DNA from: an uncultured Acidimicrobiaceae bacterium | GTDB taxonomy: Bacteria; Actinomycetota; Acidimicrobiia; Acidimicrobiales; SZUA-35 | Direction: 5' to 3' | DNA length: 64,000 nucleotides | NCBI GenBank assembly: GCA_947259095.1 | Contig: CAMYLA010000009.1 | Location: 1-64,000 of the forward strand | Shown: positions 32,398 through 42,402 of the stretch, piece after piece | Numbering within the stretch: the first letter of the stretch is position 1 | Layout of the letters: each line of letters begins with the position of its first letter | Position numbers and translations under genes: made by a program | Notes under the pieces: model-generated | The model's input: the letters and a program-made list of their open reading frames with translations, nothing else | What the model was told of the DNA's origin: nothing | Database searches by the model: none

Positions 32398-34272
32398 CTA
32401 CCCCGCCACCGTCGGCACAGCCGGCACCACGTCCAGCGACTGGTCCGGGATGACCACCATCGCCTCGACCGAGATCGGTGTGTCCGACGTGACCTCCACC
32501 GAGGCCCCGCCGTCGACCGACGTGACCGGCACGATCGCCCGCCCGCCGGCGACCACCGTGGCCCGAATCGGGCCGACGAATTCGCCGCCCGACAGCACCC
32601 GGACCTCGACCGCCGCCTCGTCGACCGATGAGATGGCGATGAGGGTCGAGTCGTCCTGCATCGTGACCCAGGGGACGATCCAACGGGTGGAGAACAATTC
32701 GTTGCCCCGGGTGGTGGAGAAACCGGTGGTGGCGATGGGCTGCGGGAGCCCGGAGTCGGCCGGCTCGGCCGGCTGGAGCTCCATGGCCTCCTCGCCGTCC
32801 GCCGGAGCTTCACCGTCCGCCGGAACTTCACCGTCCGCCGGAGCTTCGCCGTCCGCTGGAACTTCACCGTCCGCTGGAGCTTCGCCATCAGCCGCGGCCT
32901 CGCCATCAGCCGGGGCTTCGCCATCGGCCGGGGCTTCGTCGTCAGCCGGTTCGTCCGGCTGGATCGCCCCGGCCGGACCGTCAAGCAGCAGCTGGTCGGC
33001 AAACTGCCATCGTTCGGCGACGATGGGCAGACCGTCGTTCGAGGTGACGAAGACCCCCAGTTCGTAGGGCAGTGGGAACTCGAACCGTTCGGCCTGAGCC
33101 TGGAGGTCGATCGTGACGAACGTCCCGGGGCGGACCTCCCGCTCGATGGTGACCACGCTGTAGGTCGACAGGTCGGTGGGGTTGGTTGGCCACAGCTCGA
33201 CCGCCACGGTGACGAATCCCTCCCGGTCGCCGTCGCTCGTTGCCCCATCGGCCACCGCATCGCTGCCGATGTCGCCGTCGGTTCCCGGCTCCCCCTCCGT
33301 CGCAGTTCCGTCGTCGGCGGCGTCGTCGGCGGGTTCCTCGGTGTCGCTCTCCTCGCCCTGAACCGGGCCTTCGTCTTCGTCTGCGTCTGCGTCGAGCGAG
33401 ACCTCGTACGGGTTGAAGATCGTGAGCAGGTCATCGCCGGACTCGTGGATACGACCGGCGGTGAAAATCCAGCTCCTGGCCGGCGACGGAACCCCGAGCT
33501 GGAGGGCGGCGCCGGACGGCCCGAGTTCGCCGTTCATCAGCTGCAGGCGTTCGACCACCAACCGGCCTCGGTTGGTGGTGATCTTGGTCGCCAGCGCTTC
33601 CTCGCGGGCCACGAACTCATCGACTTCGATGATGCGAACCGACCGAGCTTCCACGAAGGCACCCTGCAGCGGTCCCGGTTCGCGACTGCGGCCAACCGCC
33701 TGGAACTGGATGTCGAAGACTGCGGTTTCGGGGAACGGGTTCATCAACACCAGGTACTGCTTCGCATCCCTGGTCGTGCGGCCGGCGGCGAAGTACCAGG
33801 TGTTGGAGGCGTCGGTGGAGCACGGCCCCTCGGCCACACCCTCGGCGGTGGTGACCGTGTGGCCGACCACGCCCCGGCCGCCGGTGATCTCCACCACCGC
33901 ACCGGCGATCTCCACCACCTGGGTATCGGACAGTTTCACTCGCTCGGTCGACTGCGGGGCCAGTTCGATCCGCCGGTCGGGACCGGGGCCCTCCCCGGTC
34001 AGGATGCTGACGATGGCCACCGCCGGCTCGTCACTGAGGTTGGAGATGTTGACCTGGTGGTCGGCAAAGCCGCCGGGACTGCTCGATCCGACCGGGCAGT
34101 ACCAAGCGCCGTCGAGCCTCGGTGGATCCCCCATCGACGGGGTCACGATCACCTGCTCGGTCTCGGTGGTGAGGCCGCCGAGCGGCATGGAGACCGCTCG
34201 GTCGTAGGCCAGGCCACCGGCGACCAGCCCCAGGAGCACGAACACGATGGGCCAGCGGCTGATACCGCTCAT
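32398..34272 (-). CDS. DUF5719-type membrane-anchored extracytoplasmic protein
   Basis: This protein has 624 residues. One N-terminal helix (about 7-24) is followed by repeated beta-sandwich-like segments: WYCPVGSSSPGGFADHQVNISN, NTWYFAAGRT, WIFTAGRI and ELFSTRWIVPWV. This is the pattern of the actinobacterial DUF5719 family, of unknown function. Two low-complexity acidic inserts interrupt it, one of them a tandem six-residue repeat. ATG 34272 is taken as start because it gives a short tail plus helix. A perfect-but-one 18 bp duplication lies directly in front of it. It follows the GT2/membrane gene by 76 bp and is followed by the thioredoxin-like gene, a recurrent actinobacterial grouping with glycosyltransferases. 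Confidence 0.72.
   Translation of the reverse strand: MSGISRWPIVFVLLGLVAGGLAYDRAVSMPLGGLTTETEQVIVTPSMGDPPRLDGAWYCPVGSSSPGGFADHQVNISNLSDEPAVAIVSILTGEGPGPDRRIELAPQSTERVKLSDTQVVEIAGAVVEITGGRGVVGHTVTTAEGVAEGPCSTDASNTWYFAAGRTTRDAKQYLVLMNPFPETAVFDIQFQAVGRSREPGPLQGAFVEARSVRIIEVDEFVAREEALATKITTNRGRLVVERLQLMNGELGPSGAALQLGVPSPARSWIFTAGRIHESGDDLLTIFNPYEVSLDADADEDEGPVQGEESDTEEPADDAADDGTATEGEPGTDGDIGSDAVADGATSDGDREGFVTVAVELWPTNPTDLSTYSVVTIEREVRPGTFVTIDLQAQAERFEFPLPYELGVFVTSNDGLPIVAERWQFADQLLLDGPAGAIQPDEPADDEAPADGEAPADGEAAADGEAPADGEVPADGEAPADGEVPADGEAPADGEEAMELQPAEPADSGLPQPIATTGFSTTRGNELFSTRWIVPWVTMQDDSTLIAISSVDEAAVEVRVLSGGEFVGPIRATVVAGGRAIVPVTSVDGGASVEVTSDTPISVEAMVVIPDQSLDVVPAVPTVAG
32797..32940 (-). repeat. 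eight tandem 18 bp units coding for GE(A/V)PAD repeats
   Basis: Eight consecutive 18 bp units lie inside the DUF5719 gene and encode six-residue Gly-Glu-Ala/Val-Pro-Ala-Asp repeats. The five units nearest the 3' end of the gene are nearly identical and the others diverge at third positions. That fits expansion by slippage. The protein segment is an acidic, Pro-rich, probably extended linker. Confidence 0.9.
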
Positions 34273-34306
34273 GGGGTCCGCCTTGCCGATGGGGTCCGCC
34301 TTGCCC
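34271..34306 (-). repeat. 18 bp tandem duplication at the DUF5719 start codon
   Basis: Two 18 bp copies (34271-34288 and 34289-34306) differ at one base. They contain the weak ribosome-binding sequence AAGGCGG and the start region of the DUF5719 gene. Only the downstream copy keeps the ATG. Confidence 0.8.
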
Positions 34307-34348
34307 CGGCCCTGGCGACGGAACTCGGTACCCGGTGCCGACCCTCGG

Positions 34349-37300
34349 TCATCCGACGACCTCCCGACGGGTCTGGGCCAGGATCGCTCCCACCGCCACC
34401 AGGAGGAACTGGCCGAGCAACGCCAGCTGACGGCGCAATCTCGGCCCGTATTCGATGTAGACCTCGCCTGCCGGGCCGGCGGGGATGACGGCCAGATCGT
34501 CGAACCCGGGATTGACCTCGCTGCGGGCGCCGGTGGCCACCAGTCCGTTGCTGTCGAGTGCCAGCAGCACCTCACTGTCGGCCGGCATGCTCAGGATCCA
34601 TTTCCCTGGCCGGTTGTTGATGATCGGCGCCGACTCCCGGGCCAGATCGATATCGAGTTGCTCCACTGCGGTGGATGCCGATGCCGCGTCGGGGCTGGGC
34701 AGGATCGGGGCCAGCCCGGCCGATGAGGTGTTTCGGAACACGATCAGGCTCGGCACGCCCGGGACTCGCTCGAGGTCGAGTTGTTGGGACAGGGACCGGA
34801 GCACCCCGCCGGCCGGGTCGACCTGGGGGCCGACGTAGGGGGCGGGTGCGAGCTGGCGGACCACCACCACATTATCGATGCCGTAGGGGGCGAGCAGGCG
34901 GCCCAGTCGGACCACCTCTCCCGCCCGGGCCAGGTCGAGCTGGGCACCGATGCCGTCGGTGGCGCCGACCGGCCCGGCCATCCAGCGGCCGCGGGCCTCG
35001 GGCCGACCACCGTCGGACACCGCGTATTCGATCCCCGAATCCGACACCACGACATCGAGCGGTAACACGCTGGCGTCGCCGATCCACAGCACCCGGCCGG
35101 GCTGGAGCTCTTCGTTCTCGACCTGTTGCTGGCGGACCAGGAACTGTGTGGAGGCGCTGAAGCTCTGGGTCGGCGCCTCCCAGAGTCCGCTGAGGCTCGA
35201 CAGCAAGCCGGTGAAGAACAGGCAGGCCACCGCCACGGCACCGAGCCCGGCCATGGCCCGGCTCCGCCTTGACCGCTTCTCGACGCCGACGAACTCCAGC
35301 TCCAGCCCCCGGACACCAACGATGACGGCCAAGGTCAGCCCGATGGCGGCCGGTGCCAGCATCGCCTCGGCGGTGGGCAGCGAGAACGGGATCCAGCCCC
35401 GACGACCGGCCCAGATCAGCAGCCAGAACACGACGGCGAGCAGCCAACCGGTGGCTGCGAGGTGGAAATGGGCCGAGTTGGCCACCACGAGACCGAGGGC
35501 GGCGGCGACAACGAGACCGAGGGCGATCCATCGGGCCGGCGGGGCACCGGGGGCGAACTGCAGCAGCTCCAGCAACGAATTGACGTTGGCCTCGGGGGAC
35601 ATCGGCCCCACGATCCAGCGCCAGGAGAGCCCCTGGAGGAAATCGAAGCTCCACGGGCCGTTGAGCGAGACGGGGGCCACCACCCCGACCGCGCCGGCCA
35701 GCAGATAGTCCTGGGGCCGCCCTCCCGAACCGAGGGCCAGGGTGGCGAGGGCGAACACGAGGCACATCACCGCGGCGATCGGGATGACCGCCGGTGCGAA
35801 GGTGGCCACCACCGCCACCAGGAAGCCGAACCGGATCAGGCGAACCGGCAGGTTCCGGTCGGCGACAGCCGGGCCGGCCAGGCCCCCCTGGCCGCCGAAG
35901 GGGCTGTAGTCGCCGATCCGTATCAGGGCGCCCAGCATGAACGGCGCCGCAGCCAGGATCACCAGCGCCTCCCAGCGGCCGGCCGAGATGGCCGACACCG
36001 TCACCGGGTTGCAGGCATACACCAGCGCCCCGATCGCACCGACCCGGGGGCTGGCCAGCGGTCTGGCCAACCGGTACACACCGATCGGGCCCAGCAGGAC
36101 CGGGGCCACCACCAGCAGGGTGTCGAAGAGCCCGGTGCCCCAGAAGAACACGAGCCTCCCCCCGGCCAGGAGCAGCAGCGCGGACGGCGCGTTGCCCGGG
36201 CCACCGGTGCCAACCGTTCGCCAGCCGCCGAGCCACTCCCGGAGCAGGGTGAAGGCATCGGGGACATCGGGAATCTGCCCCACCGGGGCAACCCCTCTGG
36301 TGAGCAGATGGCGGCTGCCGAAGATCAGCAACACCGCCAGGATGGCGCCGATGACCGTGGCGTCGCGGACATTGCCTGCGTCCTCGCCCCGGAACGAGGA
36401 GCGGACGGTGCCGAGCATGCCCGAGAAGCGGTCCTGGCCGGCGCTGAACTGGCCCCGGGAGAACGCCGCCAGCCGGGCCGAACCGCCGACCTGCATCTTG
36501 GCGATGTCCTGTTCGGGGACGGTGCGAATACGACGCAGCTGGCGTCGTTTGCGGCGCAGGTCATCGAGCCTGGTCAGGTTCCAGGGGATGGCGGCCAGCA
36601 CGTCGCGGGCCTGACCCCGGCGACCGGCCAGCAGGGAATAGAAGCTCTCGATCAGGATCAACAGGAAGGCGAGGACAACCGTGGGCACGGAGCGCCTGGT
36701 CGACGTGGCCAGCACGGTCCGCAACCGATGCCTGGTCAGGAGCCGGCGCCGCTCCCGAACGGTGATCCGGTCCTTCATCGACTCCATGTGACGGGCCTTG
36801 GCCGACGGCACGGCCAACACCCTGGCGCCGGCGGCGTGGGCCCGCCAGCACAGGTCGAGGTCTTCACCGATGGTCTTGATGGCGGGATCGAAGCCACCGA
36901 GGGCGGCGAACAGGTCGGCCCGGATCAACTGCACCCCACCGGGGATCACAAAGACGTCGCGAACCGAATCGTACTGATCCTGGTCGAACTCGCCCCGCTC
37001 GACCTGGTCGACCATGACGCCGAAGCGATCGGAGCCCATGCCGAGTTGGAGCAGGCGGCGATCATCGGTCCAGCGGACCAGTTTGGGGCCGGCGATGCCG
37101 CCGTTGCTGCGGTAAAGCTCCCCCATGAGTTCGGTCACGCAGTCCGGCGCAAGGGCGACGTCGTCGTGGCAGAACAGCAGGAACGGCGAGCCGGAGACCA
37201 GCTCGATCGACTGGTTGGCGGCGACGCTCCAACCGGGATCGCCGGCCAGCCGGTGGAGGTAGGCGTCGGGGAGCACCTCGGCCACCCGGTCGGCGATCGG

Positions 37301-37513
37301 CTCCTCGCTGCCGGCGTCGACCACCAGCACCGACAGGTTCTCGTAGTCCTGATCGCCGAGCGAGGACAACGTCTTGGCGAAGTGTTCGCCGGGATTGCAG
37401 GCGACGACCACCGCGACCACGGCCGGGACTTCGAGCACGTCCTCACCCTCGGCGCGGACGATGGACGAGACCGGCGCCGCATCCTCGATCGTCGCTTCGC
37501 TGATCTCACTCAC
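34349..37513 (-). CDS. GT2 glycosyltransferase fused to large polytopic membrane region
   Basis: The 1,054-residue protein opens with a family 2 glycosyltransferase domain (about 30-275). VVVACNPGEHF, VLVVDAGSEE, FCHDDVAL and GGFDPAIKTIGEDLDLCWRA are the nucleotide-sugar, metal and acceptor motifs. One helix lies near 285-307. A membrane region of about a dozen helices (about 385-770) and an extracytoplasmic segment (about 770-1,025) follow, with a final helix. Such fusions occur in actinobacterial envelope clusters; the sugar is unknown. GTG 37513 has a poor Shine-Dalgarno; TAGCAT lies 9 nt upstream. It heads a three-gene run with DUF5719 and the thioredoxin-like gene, and diverges from rmd-gmd. 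Confidence 0.85.
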   Translation of the reverse strand: MSEISEATIEDAAPVSSIVRAEGEDVLEVPAVVAVVVACNPGEHFAKTLSSLGDQDYENLSVLVVDAGSEEPIADRVAEVLPDAYLHRLAGDPGWSVAANQSIELVSGSPFLLFCHDDVALAPDCVTELMGELYRSNGGIAGPKLVRWTDDRRLLQLGMGSDRFGVMVDQVERGEFDQDQYDSVRDVFVIPGGVQLIRADLFAALGGFDPAIKTIGEDLDLCWRAHAAGARVLAVPSAKARHMESMKDRITVRERRRLLTRHRLRTVLATSTRRSVPTVVLAFLLILIESFYSLLAGRRGQARDVLAAIPWNLTRLDDLRRKRRQLRRIRTVPEQDIAKMQVGGSARLAAFSRGQFSAGQDRFSGMLGTVRSSFRGEDAGNVRDATVIGAILAVLLIFGSRHLLTRGVAPVGQIPDVPDAFTLLREWLGGWRTVGTGGPGNAPSALLLLAGGRLVFFWGTGLFDTLLVVAPVLLGPIGVYRLARPLASPRVGAIGALVYACNPVTVSAISAGRWEALVILAAAPFMLGALIRIGDYSPFGGQGGLAGPAVADRNLPVRLIRFGFLVAVVATFAPAVIPIAAVMCLVFALATLALGSGGRPQDYLLAGAVGVVAPVSLNGPWSFDFLQGLSWRWIVGPMSPEANVNSLLELLQFAPGAPPARWIALGLVVAAALGLVVANSAHFHLAATGWLLAVVFWLLIWAGRRGWIPFSLPTAEAMLAPAAIGLTLAVIVGVRGLELEFVGVEKRSRRSRAMAGLGAVAVACLFFTGLLSSLSGLWEAPTQSFSASTQFLVRQQQVENEELQPGRVLWIGDASVLPLDVVVSDSGIEYAVSDGGRPEARGRWMAGPVGATDGIGAQLDLARAGEVVRLGRLLAPYGIDNVVVVRQLAPAPYVGPQVDPAGGVLRSLSQQLDLERVPGVPSLIVFRNTSSAGLAPILPSPDAASASTAVEQLDIDLARESAPIINNRPGKWILSMPADSEVLLALDSNGLVATGARSEVNPGFDDLAVIPAGPAGEVYIEYGPRLRRQLALLGQFLLVAVGAILAQTRREVVG

Positions 37514-37607
37514 GAGCCACGAATGCTACTCCACGATCGAGGTCATACCGCCCCACCCCGGCCACTTGCCACCGGGCCCGTGGCCCGAATCGATGCCGTG
37601 GCCGGGC

Positions 37608-37613
37608 TATGAT
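37608..37613 (+). promoter_or_regulatory. candidate -10 box for rmd-gmd
   Basis: TATGAT (5 of 6 matches to TATAAT) lies in the divergent gap between the GT2 gene and rmd. It predicts a start point near 37620 and a leader of about 150 nt before the rmd TTG. No -35 match is seen at 17 bp. Confidence 0.4.
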
Positions 37614-37770
37614 CGGCACCGGTGATTCGCCATCCATTTCCCCGATCAGCCGCAGACCCCGTGGTCAGCCAGACCAGTGCACCGGTGCCCCGATTCGGGG
37701 ACCTCGGGCCACCGAGCCCCCCGGTCGGGATGGCCGGGCAGCCTTCCGGGCCGACGCCGGCGGGCGACCG

Positions 37771-39706
<1,936 letters not shown>

Positions 39707-39755
39707 ACCGTGGCCGAGCGGACCGGACCGGCGGACCGGTCGGAGGCGATCGTCG

Positions 39756-40694
39756 GTGGCTGACACGGTGGTGCTGTGCGGCGGCGTCGGCGCGGCCCGG
39801 CTGCTGACCGGGCTGATCCAGGTGGTTGACCCGGCCGAGCTGACGGCCATCGTCAACGTGGCCGATGACATGGAGCTTCACGGCCTCCACATCTCACCCG
39901 ACCTCGACACGGTCGTCTACACCTTGTCCGGCCAGGTCAGCCGGGAGCGGGGCTGGGGCCTGGAGGGTGAGACCTGGCAGGCCATGGAGATGGTCCGCCA
40001 CTACGGCGGGGCCGACTGGTTCAGCCTCGGGGACCGGGACCTGGGGACCCACCTGTTCCGCACCGACCAGTTGCGCCGCGGTCGTGCGCTCGACGAGATC
40101 ACCACCGACATCGCCGCCGCCTGGGGCCTGACGTTCCGGGTCCTACCGGTGAGCAACGACCGGGTGCGGACGATGGTGACCACCGTCGATCACGGGGAGA
40201 TCTCGTTTCAGGAGTACTTCGTGGCCAGGGCCCACAGCGTGCCGGTGACCAGCGTTCGCTTCGATGGCGCGGCCGACGCCGAACCGGCACCGGGGGTGTT
40301 GGATGCCATCACCGGTGCGGAGCGGGTGATCATCGCCCCGTCGAACCCGGCGGTCTCGATCGATCCGGTGCTGGCCGTCCCCGGCGTGTCCGAGGCGCTG
40401 CGAGCCAGGCGGTCATCGGTGGTTGCGGTCTCGCCGATCATCGCCGGCAAGGCGATCAAGGGTCCGGCCGACCGGCTGCTGACCGAGCTGGGCCGGGAGG
40501 CATCGGTGATCGGCGTCGCCCAGTGGTACCGGGATCTGATCGGCACCCTGGTGGTCGACGACGCCGATGCGGACCGGGCCGTCGAGATCGAGGCGCTCGG
40601 TATCGCTGCGGTGGCGACCGACACCATCATGTCGGAGCCTGCGGTGGCCGCCGGGCTGGCCCGCACGCTGCTGGCGCTCCCCATCGGCCGCTGA
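39756..40694 (+). CDS. cofD: 2-phospho-L-lactate transferase (F420 biosynthesis)
   Basis: This protein has 312 residues. The start DTVVLCGGVGAARLLTGL, the NVADDMELHGLHISPDLDTVVYTL stretch (CofD-specific Asp/His), FSLGDRDLGTHLFRT and IIAPSNPAVSIDPVL define CofD/FbiA. It joins the lactyl (or phosphoenolpyruvyl) phosphate donor to the deazaflavin Fo, making F420-0. GTG 39756 is preceded by CGGAGG about 8 nt upstream. It follows gmd by 49 bp on the same strand. cofE is separated from it by a gene on the opposite strand, unlike the adjacent fbiA-fbiB of mycobacteria. The symbol fbiA is equivalent. Confidence 0.94.
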   Translation: MADTVVLCGGVGAARLLTGLIQVVDPAELTAIVNVADDMELHGLHISPDLDTVVYTLSGQVSRERGWGLEGETWQAMEMVRHYGGADWFSLGDRDLGTHLFRTDQLRRGRALDEITTDIAAAWGLTFRVLPVSNDRVRTMVTTVDHGEISFQEYFVARAHSVPVTSVRFDGAADAEPAPGVLDAITGAERVIIAPSNPAVSIDPVLAVPGVSEALRARRSSVVAVSPIIAGKAIKGPADRLLTELGREASVIGVAQWYRDLIGTLVVDDADADRAVEIEALGIAAVATDTIMSEPAVAAGLARTLLALPIGR

Positions 40695-40743
40695 ACGTCG
40701 GCGCCGTACTGGCCGGCCCCGGCGATTCCCCGGTGCTCCCGAG

Positions 40744-41574
40744 CTACTCGGTGCTCTCGGTGCTCTCGCCGTCGGTTGTGTCGGTCGTGCTGTCCGGGCT
40801 GTCGGCGTCGGCGCCGTCCGGGGCGTTCTCATCGGCGGCGGCCGGAGGTTCGGTGCTGGCGGTCACGAACGGGCTCTCACCCGGTTCGACGCCGGCGATC
40901 GGCCCACCGGCACCGGTCTCGGCCAGGGAGGCGACGCGATCGTCGGGTGGCCGGGGGATCTCGCTGCCCTCCGGCAGCAGTGCCAGGGTGACGGCCATGC
41001 CCGCCGAGGTGAAGCGGAAGTCGGCCAGGTTCTCGGTGATGATCTCCGGCTCGGACGTCTCGTCGAAGGCGTTGGGCCACACCGCCAGCTGCAGCATCGC
41101 GTCCTCGCCATCACATCCGTTGGCCTCCGACATCGTGGTCGGGAACGGGTCGCTGAAACCGGTGGTGAACGATTCGTCGGTCAGCTCGGCGTCGGCCCCG
41201 GCGAAGTACTGGCCGAGGGTTGCGTTGTTGCCGGCGGCGGACGGGTTGTAGGGATGGAGATGGAGCAGCCCGTCACCATGGGTGTGAAGACCGGCCGGGT
41301 TCTCGAACTGACCGGTCACCGGCAGGTCGGTGCCGCAGTCGTTGATCAGGTAGGCGCTGTGCCAATGATCGACACTGGCCACCGGGGCCACTCCGATGTT
41401 CGACTCCCGAGCGCTGGCAACGTACACCACCGCAGCGATACCTGCCACCAGGATCAAGCCCAATGCGATCATGAACACCCGGGGTCCGCCCTGGTTCGGA
41501 TTGTCGACGGTCGAGATCTTCTGGACGCCGAAGTCGTCTCGCCCGCCACGGTCCTTCGTCGAGTTCTTTGCCAC
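40744..41574 (-). CDS. membrane-anchored His-motif protein (HWH...HTHGDGLLHLHP)
   Basis: This is a 276-residue protein. A charged cytoplasmic tail of about 32 residues precedes one helix (about 33-53); the remainder is extracytoplasmic. The domain at 65-150 has DHWHSAYLINDCG, then GLHTHGDGLLHLHPYNPSAAG and NATLGQYF, placing six His (70, 72, 97, 99, 105, 107) in a probable metal-binding cluster. I recall similar proteins of unknown function in Acidimicrobiia-type genomes; no family name is claimed. The acidic Thr/Asp/Glu-rich C-terminus looks disordered. GTG 41574 is exactly 6 nt after TACAAT, fitting a leaderless mRNA; GTG 41580 is the alternative. The frame continues upstream but only as a shadow of cofE. 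Confidence 0.7.
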   Translation of the reverse strand: MAKNSTKDRGGRDDFGVQKISTVDNPNQGGPRVFMIALGLILVAGIAAVVYVASARESNIGVAPVASVDHWHSAYLINDCGTDLPVTGQFENPAGLHTHGDGLLHLHPYNPSAAGNNATLGQYFAGADAELTDESFTTGFSDPFPTTMSEANGCDGEDAMLQLAVWPNAFDETSEPEIITENLADFRFTSAGMAVTLALLPEGSEIPRPPDDRVASLAETGAGGPIAGVEPGESPFVTASTEPPAAADENAPDGADADSPDSTTDTTDGESTESTE

Positions 41575-41685
41575 CGCCACATTGTAGGGAGCGGAATCGC
41601 CACCGAGGGAGCGCCCGGCGGTTTGCCGCAACGCCTGGTCCGTACCCTGTTCGACGCATCGACCGGTTCGTGCTCCAATGAGTCG

Positions 41686-42399
41686 ATGCTTCGCTCCCTG
41701 CAGATCCTGCCGGTACCCGGCCTGCCCGAGGTCCGGCCCGGCGATGACCTGGCCGGCTTGGTCATCGACGCCTGCACCGCCTCCACCGGCCTGGAGGTCA
41801 ACGACGTGCTGGTCGTCAGCCAGAAGGTCGTCTCGAAGGCCGAGGATCAGCTGGTCCGGGTCGACCCGGACGACCCCCAGGCCCACAAGCCGCTGGTGGT
41901 GGCGGAGTCGGTCAGGATCGTCCGACGCCGTGGTGATCTGATCATCAGCGAGACCAAGCACGGCTTCGTCTGCGCCAGCGCCGGCATCGACCGGTCGAAC
42001 GTCGAACCGGACATTGCCGCCCTGCTTCCCGAGGACAGCGATCGGTCGGCCAGGCGGCTGAGGGACGCCATCAAGGGTCGGGTGGGGGTGGAGGTGGCCA
42101 TCATCGTGGCCGACACCTTCGGGCGTCCGTGGCGGCGGGGTCTGACCGACATCGCCATCGGCTGCGCCGGCATCAAACCGATCCTCGATCTGCGGGGCAC
42201 CGACGATGCGGTCGGCAGGGAGCTCCAGGTGACCGAGGTCTGTCTGGTCGACGAGCTCGCCGGTGCTGCGGAGCTGGTTCGGGGCAAGGCCACCGGCATT
42301 GCGGTGGCGGTGATCCGGGGTGGCGATCCGGGGTGGTTCGGTCCGGGCTCGGTGGCCGAGGACATCGTGCGGGACCCGAGCGAAGACCTGTTCAGGTAG
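41686..42399 (+). CDS. cofE: coenzyme F420-0:L-glutamate ligase, single-domain
   Basis: The 237-residue CofE has the opening PVPGLPEVRPGDDLAGLV, then VLVVSQKVVSKAEDQLV, ETKHGFVCASAGIDRSNV, IIVADTFGRPWRRGLTDIAIG and VTEVCLVDELAGAAEL. These cover the GTP, metal and F420-0 sites. It adds glutamates to F420-0. The mycobacterial FbiB carries a C-terminal nitroreductase-type domain that finishes F420; that domain is absent here, so another protein must supply the step. ATG 41686 is the first in-frame ATG matching the family start. The helicase gene begins 3 nt after its stop. Confidence 0.93.
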   Translation: MLRSLQILPVPGLPEVRPGDDLAGLVIDACTASTGLEVNDVLVVSQKVVSKAEDQLVRVDPDDPQAHKPLVVAESVRIVRRRGDLIISETKHGFVCASAGIDRSNVEPDIAALLPEDSDRSARRLRDAIKGRVGVEVAIIVADTFGRPWRRGLTDIAIGCAGIKPILDLRGTDDAVGRELQVTEVCLVDELAGAAELVRGKATGIAVAVIRGGDPGWFGPGSVAEDIVRDPSEDLFR

Positions 42400-42402
42400 C
42401 CG

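Noticed and set aside
32797..32940. CRISPR-like or regulatory repeat
   Set aside because: The 18 bp units are in frame and encode a six-residue protein repeat, so they are explained by the gene.
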